Part shown: in pieces, positions 34,316 to 44,935 of the stretch
Numbering within the stretch: position 1 is the stretch's first letter
How the letters are laid out: every line of letters begins with the position of its first letter
Assembly (NCBI GenBank): GCA_037367355.1
Contig: CM074697.1
Coordinates: 1,736,001 to 1,800,000, forward strand
DNA: 64,000 bases
Origin: Neoscytalidium dimidiatum
Lineage: Eukaryota; Ascomycota; Dothideomycetes; Botryosphaeriales; Botryosphaeriaceae
Direction of reading: 5' to 3'
Notes under the pieces: generated by a model
What the model was told of the DNA's origin: nothing
The model's input: only the letters and a program-made list of their open reading frames with translations
The model's database searches: none
Program-made: the position numbers and the translations under genes

Positions 34316-36056
34316 ATGTTAAAAGCGGAACCAATGGTGCAGCGACACCCCCCGACTCCGCCCAGCGTGCCGGCCGAGTTGCAATACGACCTCCATCACT
34401 TGGTCCAGCACAATGCCAACACACCTTACAAGTACGAGGCTGACGAATCACGTTTTGCACAGTCTGCTGCCCAGTCCGCCTACGCATCGCCTGGCCCAGT
34501 GCACCACCAGCAGCCCGGTGGACCGTACATGAGCCCGCAGTACAACGTCAGCAGTTACCCAGAGGCACATGGTCAGAATGATATTGGCTTGGGCATTTCA
34601 ATGGTAAGCGGCTCTTCGCAAATTCTTCTCCTTGCCATCACTGCAAGTTCTTGTCAAAAAACGATGTCTGTTTTGAGAAGGCTCCTAGTTAATCAGTGTT
34701 TGGCGCAGGATGGCTATGGAGGTCCCGGGCCTACCTACTACAACGATGATGGGCAGGTCTACCACAATCTCGCGGTAAGCTCTATTGGATAACTTGCTGT
34801 ATAACTTTCTGACCATCCTCTCCTTCAATTAGTATTTGCATCAAGGCGTGCAAGCTCACACGCCCCCTACGCCGAGGTCGGCAACAGCAAGCGATGGTGG
34901 TCGTCGAACCAGAAGCGGCACGTCTGCTGCTCGCACAGCTTCTCCTGCCGCGAAAGCGCGCATAAGCAAGCCAAAGAAGAAGTCCGGGGAGAACAAGAGC
35001 AAAGTCAAGACGCCGAAGCTCACTGCCCCTCTGAGCGTCCTTACAAAAGACCTTGGACACATTCCGGTGAAAAACATGGAGGAGTGGGTTAACAGGCCAG
35101 CGGAACAGCGAAGAGAGGAGGCAGCCAAACGCAATGGGTACATCACGAGGCCCATGAACTCCTTCATGCTCTACCGGTCAGCGTATGCGGAGCGGACCAA
35201 GATTTGGTGTCTGCAGAACAACCACCAAGTTGTGTCTTCTGTGTCTGGCGAGAGCTGGCCTATGGAGCCACCGGAAATTCGCGAACACTACAACGAGTTG
35301 GCGAAAATTGAGCGGATAAACCACCAGAATGCTCATCCGGATTACAAGTTCTCTCCCAGCAAGACCACACCAGCTGCGCGCAAGAGGAAGGGCACTTATT
35401 CCGACGAAGAAGATAGCGAGCCCAGCGACCTTGATGATCCGGATGCAGAGTGGAACCCTTCCGGCCGCCGCCCGAGGAACAAAGCCCACAGGCGCCACGC
35501 AAATTATGATGAGCGCAGCTTTGGACCCAACAATGGCGGCGTCAATAGGTCCACGTGGGAAGCGACCAACGAAGGTCGTCCTCCTCCAGCTGTGCTTGGT
35601 GTCGCTGATATGCACCATCAATATTACCAGACCACCATCCACCCCCATGGTGTCAACCCTGGCGTTGAGGATGTTCGCATGCACCGCATGGAGCACCCCG
35701 TAATGCGTCAGCAATCCACGCCGGTGTACGACATGAGTCAGTCTCTTCTCGGATTGCCTGGGGGTCAACAGACTCATGAGCTGCTTCAACTTGGATTCCC
35801 GCATGGCATGGGCACTCCTGGTGGTGATCCTCAGGTCGATCCCATGCTCCTCGGCTACGGCACCGATCACGCATTCCCCCAGGATGGTCAGCAGCAATTC
35901 GGCAGTGCGTATGATGAGGCTGGCTACCCGACCTTCATGACTGAGCAGCCCCCGGAGCATCAGCCGGCGGAGTGGCAGGTCGATGCGAGCCTTATGCCCA
36001 TGGAACCGGCCAGCGAATTCGACAAGTGGATGGACGAGACCGCGCCGACGAACTGA
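34316..36056 (+). CDS. HMG-box transcription factor of the Ste11/FMF-1 type
   Basis: Three exons: 34316-34603, 34709-34774, 34833-36056, coding 525 aa. The start is the first in-frame ATG; a second one lies at codon 7, and 5' coding exons may be missing. The HMG box spans about residues 222-292: RPMNSFMLYR, then NNHQVVSSVSGESW, HYNELAKIE and HPDYKFSP. This pattern matches fission-yeast Ste11 and Neurospora FMF-1 (RPxNSFMLYR, NHQ, W, YKY/F-P) better than MAT1-2-1. Those proteins switch on mating-type and pheromone genes, so a role in sexual development is likely but inferred. A basic Lys-rich stretch precedes the box, RKRKG and RRPRNKAHRR follow it, and the C-terminal half is rich in Gln, His, Pro and Met, as in activation regions. 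It is nuclear by inference. Confidence 0.78.
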
Positions 36057-37147
36057 TTGTGTCAGGAATGTTGATAGAGGAAGATTTTCCTTGGCGTATG
36101 TGCGAACGCGCAATGAACGGCCGGGCGGGTGTTTCAAGCGTTGCGGAGTCTTCGGTGCCCAGGACAATGCGTGTGGAGATGGTGTGAAGGCGGTCACCTG
36201 TAAAACAAGCCAGGCTCTTTCTATTCCCGGTCTCCTGCGGGATATAAAGGAGAGCCACTGCATGGATTCGGCGTTGTTCTCGGGCGGATGGTGACTGGAT
36301 GGCGATGTCTTTTTTTTTTTTTTATCCTTTATGCCTGTCTCTTTTCTCTCCATTTCTAATATCTCTTTTCTCCTATTCTCTTACCCCTTTCCTGGTCTTT
36401 TTCGTCTGTACTGAACGCTTTCATTGACGACATAAAGGAATTGCAATTGGAAGGATGATGGAGACTGGGTTGGGGGCAAAGCAATGAATGGAGAAAAAGA
36501 CAGGCTGCGCGGCCGGGCGGCATTCATGGGCTTGTCATAATAACTAGAAGACACCACATGTGATGATGATAGACCAATCCATATCCGACTTCCGATGTAC
36601 TTCTCCGCTGGCTTGTTAGCTCTTCTGCAATGGATTCATTTCGCTTCCTCAGAAGATGGCCCTGAGCGTGTCGCTGGGACTGAACCACGGCGCTTGTGGA
36701 GGGGCAGACGAAAGGTGGAGATGCAATGGAAGGGATGATGTCCACTGGGGCGAGTACTCTTATCTCCACGACGCAAGAGAATTTTCTTCCTCGCACAAAT
36801 GCATCTTGTGCAACCTCGGGTATATCATGGACAGGATGATGACAATTCTTATTTTCCCAAACGGGATGCGCACGTGAGCTGGAAGTGCTGTTCCCCGACA
36901 AACAATATATGCCGAGTAAGTGAAGACCGTTCTAAGCCATGCGAGCTTTGAATGCACATGCGACAGCCATGCTTACAGCGGGCAGCTGCTCGTAAATGCA
37001 ATTATCAATGACTTGCGGGGCTGGAAACGGCGCATGGCGGAGGGCCTGAACTAGAGCAAGGATCCGCAGCTCGCGTCGCGGGGCTCGCTGCGCCGACGCG
37101 GTCACTTGCGCCGCTCGTCCCCGATCGACACCAACATCAGCATAGAA
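36057..37147. other. Intergenic region upstream of PSF1
   Basis: About 1.1 kb with no recognised gene. It holds the HMG gene 3' UTR (T runs near 36310-36323) and the PSF1 promoter. An ACGCG core at 37096-37100, about 50 bases before the PSF1 start, resembles the G1/S MCB element. Single short matches are weak evidence. Confidence 0.45.
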
Positions 37148-38068
37148 ATGTACGGCGAACTGGGAAACAAGCTGGTAAGTCACTGGTCAACCCCCTTCAT
37201 CTACGGCGCAGAGATCACCCTGACATGCGATCCGCAGGTCCAGCATGCCAAACGCACGCAGGCGCTGGCACATTTGCCGCCGTACCAAACCGAGATCGTG
37301 CGCGCCGTGACGCGTGAGGTGCGCGAGCTCAACAACGACGTCAACGAAATAACGAGCTCGCTGCAAGGCTCGTTCGACCCGTCCGCGGACCCGGCCACGG
37401 CCTGCGCGCTGCTCGTGGACCACCTCGCCATGCGCCGCAACAAGCGCTGCCTGCTCGCCTACCATCGAACGCGGTCCGACAAGCTCGAGGAGATGTGCTG
37501 GAATGGCATTGACGTGCTGGAGCGGCAACAGTTGCAGCAGCAGCAGCAGCAGCAGCAAGGGCAGCAGGCCGGTGGCAAGGATCTAAGCGGCGACATGGGC
37601 AACACCAGCAGTCTGAGCCCCGAGGAGGAGGAGTATGTGAGGCAATACAGCGATCTGCTAGCCGCATACAAGGGCCAGTGGACCGACATTGACCTCACCG
37701 GTAGCCTGGAGCCACCGCGTGACTTATTCATCGACGTGCGAGTGCTCAAGGATGCAGGCGAGATTCAGACGGAGTATGGGTAAGTGATTCCTGATTTTCA
37801 TGATATCTCCTCATCCTACCCCTCAAAATATGGAGAACGACGCGGGTCTCGACAACCGGCATGGCTTTCACCCGGCTTGATTCGGCCATTCTCGAGGAGT
37901 CTTAGACCACCCCTTGTCCTACCTTGTGTGCCACCTGCATGGTGTTAAAAAAGTATGGCTAACGGCTTGCCCAGCGCGATCACCTTGACGAAGAATAGCC
38001 AATTCTACGTGCGTCAAGGCGACGTCGAACGGCTCATTCAGCAAGGATATCTTCAGCGGCTCACTTGA
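37148..38068 (+). CDS. PSF1: GINS complex subunit Psf1
   Basis: Three exons: 37148-37174, 37238-37779, 37975-38068, coding 220 aa (yeast Psf1 has 208). GINS (Psf1-Psf2-Psf3-Sld5) joins Cdc45 and Mcm2-7 to form the replicative helicase. Diagnostic blocks are the start MYGELGNKL joined to VQHAKRTQAL, MRRNKRCLLAYHRTR, DLTGSLEPPRDLFIDVRVLKDAGEIQTEYG and the last-exon tail FYVRQGDVERLIQQGYLQRL, which is the conserved C-terminal B-domain needed for Cdc45 contact. A Gln tract (about eight Q) and a Gly/Asn linker are inserted between the A-domain helices, around residues 127-145. The first intron is 63 bases long with no in-frame stop, so an unspliced mRNA would encode 21 extra residues; the yeast homologue shows the spliced junction (KLV). 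Confidence 0.96.
37520..37573 (+). repeat. CAG-rich tract inside PSF1
   Basis: Seven or more CAG/CAA codons encode a poly-Gln run within PSF1. It is probably length-variable between strains and lies in a linker rather than in a conserved helix. Confidence 0.85.
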
Positions 38069-39507
38069 TTTTGGGGACGCCAGACCGGATATTCTCTGAA
38101 GGTGTGGGACAGCCTCGACACGCCCTGCATCCCTCCGGCGTCCGCAGACGGCACATTTCAATACGCGAGGCGCCGGCGTCGGTGTCGGTGTCGGCCTCGC
38201 GAAAGCTAATTGAAAGCCGTACGCTCGTCTTCGGGGCGTATTCGGATACAGGCTCACGTTCCAACTCCAGCAGCATGGTTGCTTGAGCATATCAGATGGA
38301 GGCGATAGGGTGCGGGGTCAGAGTAGTCTGAATTGTGCTTAGTCTAGCAGTGTCATGGGAAGGCACCTTGTTGGCGGGTGCTCAAATGGTTGGAGGAGGG
38401 AGGTGGAGGAATATAGATGCAGCAACCAGGCAACAGCTGATGTGAAGAAACTTAGACGAGGCGGGGGCTTCCGTCAAGCTGGGACGTCTGATGGCGGGAA
38501 CGGAGCAGCGATGGGGTCCCGGGGGATGCGCGTCGCGCAATTGCAGCTGCATGTGCTCCAGCTGGCACGATTTAGGCGTGGGCCGGGCGAGTAGGGAGCG
38601 CTGGAGGAGCTTGGGCTGATGGCGGGGCGGATGGGGCGGACTAGATGCAGCTAGGATGCAAGTAAAAAGAGCGCACTTCCTAGGCGGCCGCGCGGAGGCA
38701 GGAGAAGCTGCAGCTTGGATACATGCACAGCAGAGCGCCCCTGGGAATCAGTGTTGTAATGCAATTTGCACCGGGATGGAGGGATATGGCGTGGTGTGGC
38801 GTCATTCTGTTCGTAGTAGAGGGGCGCGGCCGGCGTCCCGGCGCCACGCGTGGGATGCGCGCGTTGGCGAGGGCTGGCCAAGGGAAAATTGCTGCTTGCG
38901 GTTTGACGGCCGTTCACATGGTTGTGGCGATCCGGCAGCTTGTGCGACGGGCGGGTGGGGATTCGTGCAGGAGAAGGAAAAAAAAAAAAAAGGCTGCTGA
39001 GCCTGCCCTACCGCCTACCGCGTATGTACCTCGAGCGTCGTGCTCAACGTCTCTCGGGGCTTTTCCAGCTCGCCAGCGAATGCCACGGCCCGGACTCACC
39101 GGTGGGCAGAGAGCGACCCCGGACCGCCTAATGCTCAATGGCGACTCTAGCGCGTCGACCCGCGCCCCTCTGGCCACGGCTGTGGCGCCCACGGACGTGG
39201 TTCTGGAGGCGGGGAGCAAAATTCTCGAGCTCGTCCATCACCAGCTCCAGCGTCCATCCCGGCCCACCAGCCCGCCCGGTTTCCCGAACAACTCATTCGC
39301 CAATTGCTCCACCCGGCCTGCACCCGACAAACTCTCACCGCACGCCCAGACTCCCTTCATTCGCAATCGATGTGCGGATGGACGTGATCCCCCGCTGAGC
39401 GGTCCGTCGTGCTGGTGCCCCCCGAGAGTGACGTTTTTGGCTCCTACCCGCGTTACCTTGCGCCATCCATTCGCAATCGCTGACGGACTGCACCTCAACT
39501 GTCAACC
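38069..39507. other. Intergenic region upstream of the SulP-type transporter
   Basis: About 1.4 kb without a recognised gene. A long plus-strand open frame (38723-39772) runs through it but is in a different frame from the transporter and shows no family features. C-rich sequence from about 39240 onward is the likely transporter leader. Confidence 0.45.
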
Positions 39508-42500
39508 ATGTCCAGGCGCCAGAGCAAGACGCCTGGCTCTTCGGCCACCGCTACCCCGGGCCACTCCAGGATCAGTCTCCCCTTCACCGGCCAGGACGTT
39601 GACGACCTCGACTTTACCGCCGTGCCCGGTGAAAGCTCCACCTCCAGCTCGAAGCCACAGCCTATATCGTCACCGCCGCGGCCCACCAGCAGTGCTGGCG
39701 GATACCTCTCGTCATCCTTTGCCCGAACGCCTGCTAGATCCTTCTTCCACCAGGCCACTCATGGCTCGATAGGTAGTTACCTAATTGTCTTCACCAAGCT
39801 GCCAGTCAGCTTCCACTCCCAGCAAACCTTGACTAACAGCTATGCAGATACCCCAGAGTATTCGTCCCACGGAGTGAGAGACAAGACGCAGGAACTCTCC
39901 ATGCACGCCCTCTCCGAATCAGGCTCCTTCCGCTCCCCGAGCCTCCTCGCCCGCCGCCTCTCCGGTGCCGGGAGCCCCCGCGGCCGTCGTTCCCAGGACC
40001 AGGCCAGCGACACCCTTGATTCAGACGTCTTGAGGGATTCGTTGGATCTACCCCCGCGAGGCATCATACAAGAGGAGTCGGAACCCTCCTCGCCAGAGCC
40101 GCTGCGTGAAGCCCCTCCCGAGAGGCTTCCGCGGCCCGTGTCATCGACAGGAGCGGCCGCGGTTAATGGTGGTCCCCATTATGATCCTCGACGATCCACC
40201 GATGATCGCCGTGGAGTATCTGAGACCTCGTCGCTACTCCCACAAAGGAAATCTAAACCAGGAAGAAGCTACGGCGCCACCAACGGGGCGGATGTGGAGG
40301 ATCAGAGGCAGGGGCTCAGATTACGGCCCGCCAAGTTTTGGCACGGCGTTTCCGATGCGGCTCACTCGGCCGTTGCGGGTTTCCATAGGGTAACAACCCC
40401 AAAGAGCTGGGACAGGAAGGCTATTTTCCAGACTGCTGTCGTCGAGCCGGTCACTAGCCTGCCAGCTGTTTTCCTTGGATTGCTATTGAACGTGTTGGAT
40501 GGTCTTTCCTATGGTAAGTGTTTATTTACGCTTTCGCTTTGCGAAGCATTATTGCAGTACGACGGTGACATGGGGACCTGGCGCATTCTTGCATGCTGCG
40601 GGATCTGATCCACCAATCGTGTGTGTAAGAAAACTTCAATATCCTTGTCGTGCTTTAATTATCGCACACCAGCTACATTTGGATCATGATTGACTGATTT
40701 TCCTAAGGCATGATATTGTTCCCCCTTGGCGAGCCGATTTTTGCAAAGCTCGGTGTCGACGGCTTGTCGATGTTCTTCGTCAGCTGCATCGTTTCGCAGC
40801 TTGTTTACTCGCTCGGCGGCTCAACGTTCAAGGGTGCCGTTGGGTCGGAAATGGTGCGCCGCATGCACGCTCAAACAGGTCACATTATGGCGCAAACTGA
40901 CGTGATGTAGATTGAAGTTGTGCCATTCTTTCACAAGATGACTTACGTGATTATGGCGCGAATGGGACAAGCCGAACCCAATGCCATCATCGCAACCGTT
41001 GTGGTGTCATACGCATTCAGCTCAATCATCACGGGTGTCATCTTTTTGATCCTCGGTCTCTTCAAGCTTGGCGATCTCGTCAGCTTCTTCCCTCGCAACA
41101 TTCTCAACGGCTGCATCGGTGGCGTTGGATTCTTCCTGTTCGTCACCGGCATCGAGGTTTCGGCGAGACTCGATGGCAATCTCGAGTATAATTTTGATAC
41201 CCTGCAAAAGCTATTCCAAGCCGACACGGTTGCGCTATGGGTTTCACCGCTTGCTTTGGCCATCATCTATATGGTCATCAAGCACTATTACGACCATCCC
41301 GCGCTGATGCCAGCCTTTATCGTTGTAATTACCGCAGTTTTCCACATAATTGTTGCTGGAGTATCCCACTTTAATCTTGACAAGGCTCGCAATGCTGGTT
41401 GGGTTTTCCAAAAGCCAGAGTCGGGCGTACCATTTTACCATTTTTATTCCCTCTACGGTAAATGTTCCTTCGATCTTCGACCGAATTTTCAGGCTGATCT
41501 GCTGTAGATTTTTCCGTGGTGGATTGGTCCGCGATCTTCAGAACTATCCCCACCATGTTCGCGCTTTCTTTCTTCGGTATCATTCACGTGCCGATCAACG
41601 TTCCGGCACTTGCTCTGTCTGCAAAAGAGGATGATGTAGACATCAACCGGGAGCTCATCGCTCACGGACTATCGAATTCCCTGTCAGGATTTGTAGGCAG
41701 CATTCAGGTAAGTGTACCGAGGTTTGAGTGTAGTGCGATGTGCTGTTGGCTGACCAGCGCAGAATTATCTCGTATACGTGAACAGCGTCATGTTCATGGA
41801 TCATGGTGGAAACAGCCGCGTGGCCGGTCTTCTGCTTGCCGCGGCCACCGCCGGCATCTGGATGGCCGGTCCGGGCCTGATCGGATATGTACCCATTATG
41901 GTTGTGGGCACACTAATCTTCTACTTGGGCATCGACCTGCTCAAGGAGGCTCTTTGGGACACGCTAGGCAGATTGCGGCTTCTCGAGTACCTAACGGTAT
42001 GTAGGGTCTTTGGTCTTGGCAACGTCATTGGTTTCATGCGCTAACAGATGAAACAGATCGTCACCATCGTTTTGATCATGGGCATCTACGACTTCGTCTG
42101 GGGTGTCCTTGCCGGAATTGTCCTGGCCTGTCTCACTTACGTCGTCCAAACATCGCGCACGCCAGTCATCAGATCAACCTACACCGGTGCCATTGCGCAA
42201 TCCACGGTCCGCAGGCCTCCGTTGCATCAGAAGTACCTCCGCGAAGTGGGTCAGCAGATATACGTGGCCAAAATCGCGGGGTATCTGTTTTTCGGCACCA
42301 TTGTGTCTGTCGAGAATGACATCCGCAAGTTGGTTGATGAGGAGCAGTTCCGGACCCGGCCGATCCGATACGTGGTGTTAGACCTTGTACACGTGATTGG
42401 AATAGACTACTCCGCTGCGGAGGTGCTCGTTCGGCTCAACCGGATCATGCATCGCAGAAACGTCACTCTCGTGATCTCAAGCATTTCGCTCAGCGATGAG

Positions 42501-43635
42501 GTTGGCCAAGGCCTGGCCATGGTAGGCTTGTTCGCGCCGGCCGAGAGCAACAACGAGCACTGCCCGCCACCACAGCGGTTCGAGACTCTCAACAAGGCTC
42601 TCGAGTGGTGCGAAAACGAACTTCTCGGAACCCTGCACGAGCGCGCCAGGTCTCTGGGTTCGCCGAAGGAGGCTGAGCCCGTTTCGATCTCTCCACCCAG
42701 GCAGACGGGCACCCAACCCAACCCGTTCGACGGGGCATTCAACTCGCCGCGGCGGGCATTGCTGCAGGAAGCCGCCACGCTAGCGCTCAAAGACCAACAG
42801 AATGTCACGGTGGACGAGCACAGCAACGTGCTTACGCCGGACAAGTGGAAGAACTTTGCACAGCCGATTCCGCTGATGCTGCTGACGTTCCAGGACCTGT
42901 CGGACAAGGACATCGACTTCTGGCACCGCGCTACCCCGTACTTCGAGCGGCGCGAGTACGCGAAGGGCACGGTGCTGTACTCGCGCGGCGACGAGCCCGA
43001 CGGCTTCTACCTCATCGAGAAGGGCTCACTGCGCGCGGATTACTACCTCGAGCAGGGCCACTACTACGAGTCCATCCAGGCGGGCACGACGTGCGGTGAA
43101 TTGCCCTTCTTCAGCGAGACGGACCGCACGGGCACGGTCGCCGCCGAGTCGGACACCGTGGCGTGGCTGCTGACGAGAAGCAAGTGGAAGGAGTTGGAGC
43201 GCGAGCAGCCGGACATTGCGAGCGAATTGTTGAGAATCTGCTTGAAGCTGACGAGCGAGAGGATGAGTGCTATTACTTCGTAAGTGTTGCCTCCTTTCCT
43301 TCTTACCCTGTCTCTTTAGGTTCTTTCATTTCTCTCTCTCTTTTCTTCAGTCAATGGTCGTCATTGCTAGCGGCAGCATCGTTGGCCGTCTCCTCGTCCG
43401 AGTCGACTCGTGTCGTTGAGAAATGCGAGAGAGGTGCAAACGAAGAATCACCGGCAATTCGGCATGCTGAAAAATCCCTTCCTGCCCACTGCTCCTTGAT
43501 ATTCCCCCTTTCCACCTCCCTCATGATTGCTGCCGGGATTCAACGGGAAGATATTGCGGGAGAAAAGAAAAGCATTATTATTGGTCTTGCTAACGCCTGA
43601 TATCCCGCAGATACGTCCTCGTTACAGCAAGCTGA
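39508..43635 (+). CDS. SulP-family vacuolar transporter with STAS and cyclic-nucleotide-binding-like domains (Vsb1/YGR125W type)
   Basis: Eight exons: 39508-39772, 39848-40513, 40708-40853, 40911-41457, 41508-41707, 41763-41996, 42057-43279, 43611-43635, coding 1101 aa. The first about 300 residues are a disordered cytosolic Ser/Pro/Arg-rich tail. The membrane part starts at [22 protein letters not shown] and shows SulP signatures such as [30 protein letters not shown] and [16 protein letters not shown] domain follows ([38 protein letters not shown]). It is followed by a cyclic-nucleotide-type beta barrel ([37 protein letters not shown]). Yeast Vsb1 is needed for vacuolar basic-amino-acid storage, so sulfate transport should not be assumed. 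The first apparent stop (TCG TAA) lies in a GTAAGT donor; splicing to 43611 gives the tail SYVLVTAS, as I recall for homologues. Confidence 0.86.
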
Positions 43636-43741
43636 GCCGAACCGCTCGGATCATAGTGTGGAGAGAGGTAGAGTCGCATAGTATTACCGCGTACTCTGAC
43701 CACGTCCGCGCTCTCTTCCACTGTCAATCAAGCTCTTCTGT

Positions 43742-43763
43742 AAAAAAAAAAAAAAAAAAAAAA
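43742..43763. repeat. Poly-A tract (22 bases)
   Basis: Uninterrupted A run about 107 bases after the transporter stop, followed by CCCCCC. It is compatible with a 3' UTR element. I see no target-site duplication or upstream coding relic that would suggest a retrotransposed copy. Confidence 0.9.
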
Positions 43764-44917
43764 GCCCCCCGACCATCCAAGCGGACATTTGAAAGGGCCT
43801 GCCTTGGCAGCGAGAACAAGGTCGGGATTGGAAAAAATAATTATGAGAACAGTCAAGTGGACAACTTTTGTTTGAATGAAGTGTGGCATTTCCCTTCATT
43901 CGTTGGTCTATGGGTAGATTAAGTCACCTCGTGGTGAGGGGTGACGGGTCAGGTGGATCATTATGCTATCTCTTTTTGTGTATGTCTCTTTTTCCCTTTG
44001 GTTATGCAGCGACTTGGGCTACGTGAGAGGAAGGGTTTGACTTGCATGCTGTTTGTAGGGCTGGAAAGGCGCTTGGGGGGGAAGAGCGCAAAAGGGAAGG
44101 AAAAGGAGAGATATGATGGTGTGTCGGGCCCTCCAGGCGAGCTGCGCTGACGGCCGGCCGGACGGACAGACCCGCAAGGGGAGAGGAGAGGGAGGAACAT
44201 CATCTCAAATCGTTTCCTGTTCGCGTGTGTGCGTGTGTTTTGGTGGGTGTGGGGGGATCTGTACAACATGTGCTCAGTGTGTATTTACCTGTGCTGAAAG
44301 GGACGGTCGTGGAGTGCAGCCGGCGGCCTGAGCTTGTATTGGCTAATGTGGTGCGGAAGAAAAAAAAAACACGGAAACCTGATCCGACAGTTTTTGTCTG
44401 TATCGCATTCCGTGTGATGGAGGAGGGCCAAATCTCGTTTGGCGGGTAAATTGTACACAACGTATGTGTGTATGACATCACATAGACAATTGGGCATTCA
44501 GCATTCAGCATTGGACTTCTCAGCATGTATGATAGCGGTTTTGTCGTGGGGGCCAAGAGATGGGTTGACGGGAATCGAGATTACGATATCAAATTCGTCC
44601 TAGGAGCTGGGATACTGACGAGATGGGCCGTTTGCCGAACTGCGGGCATATCGGTGGTCTGAACCGGGATGAAGGCGTCCGTGAACAGGCAGTCACTATG
44701 GCAGGTGCGTTCGGGCCACTAGTTCTCTCGCCTCTTTTCTTCCGCCCTGGTGGGGGAACAGAAAGGGTGAGAGGAAGGGGAAGCCTTCTAGAAGGATTTC
44801 TGTGTCGTGAGTAGATCGAAGGTCAAAAAAGGATGATGATGATCGGTGGTGTGGGCGCGCGATGTGCTGCGGTGTCAGGATATGGGATTGTCCTGACGTT
44901 GGGAGGCAATCACCCTT

Positions 44918-44935
44918 GGGTTGGGCTGGGCTGGG
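44918..44935 (+). other. Candidate G-quadruplex (four GGG, 2-base loops)
   Basis: GGG tracts at 44918-44920, 44923-44925, 44928-44930 and 44933-44935, separated by TT, CT and CT. This meets the canonical G3N1-7 rule on the plus strand. It lies in a gene-poor stretch. Confidence 0.6.

Noticed and set aside
33958..34443. Plus-strand open frame of 161 codons ahead of the HMG-box gene
   Set aside because: No recognised family and no clear donor leading into the HMG frame. Recorded only as a possible missed 5' exon.
38723..39772. 349-codon plus-strand open frame before the SulP transporter
   Set aside because: Different frame from the real start at 39508, Arg/Pro-rich, overlaps conserved exon 1, no recognisable domain.
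43742..43763. Poly-A tract as the tail of a retroposed element
   Set aside because: No target-site duplication and no coding relic upstream; better explained as a 3' UTR homopolymer.
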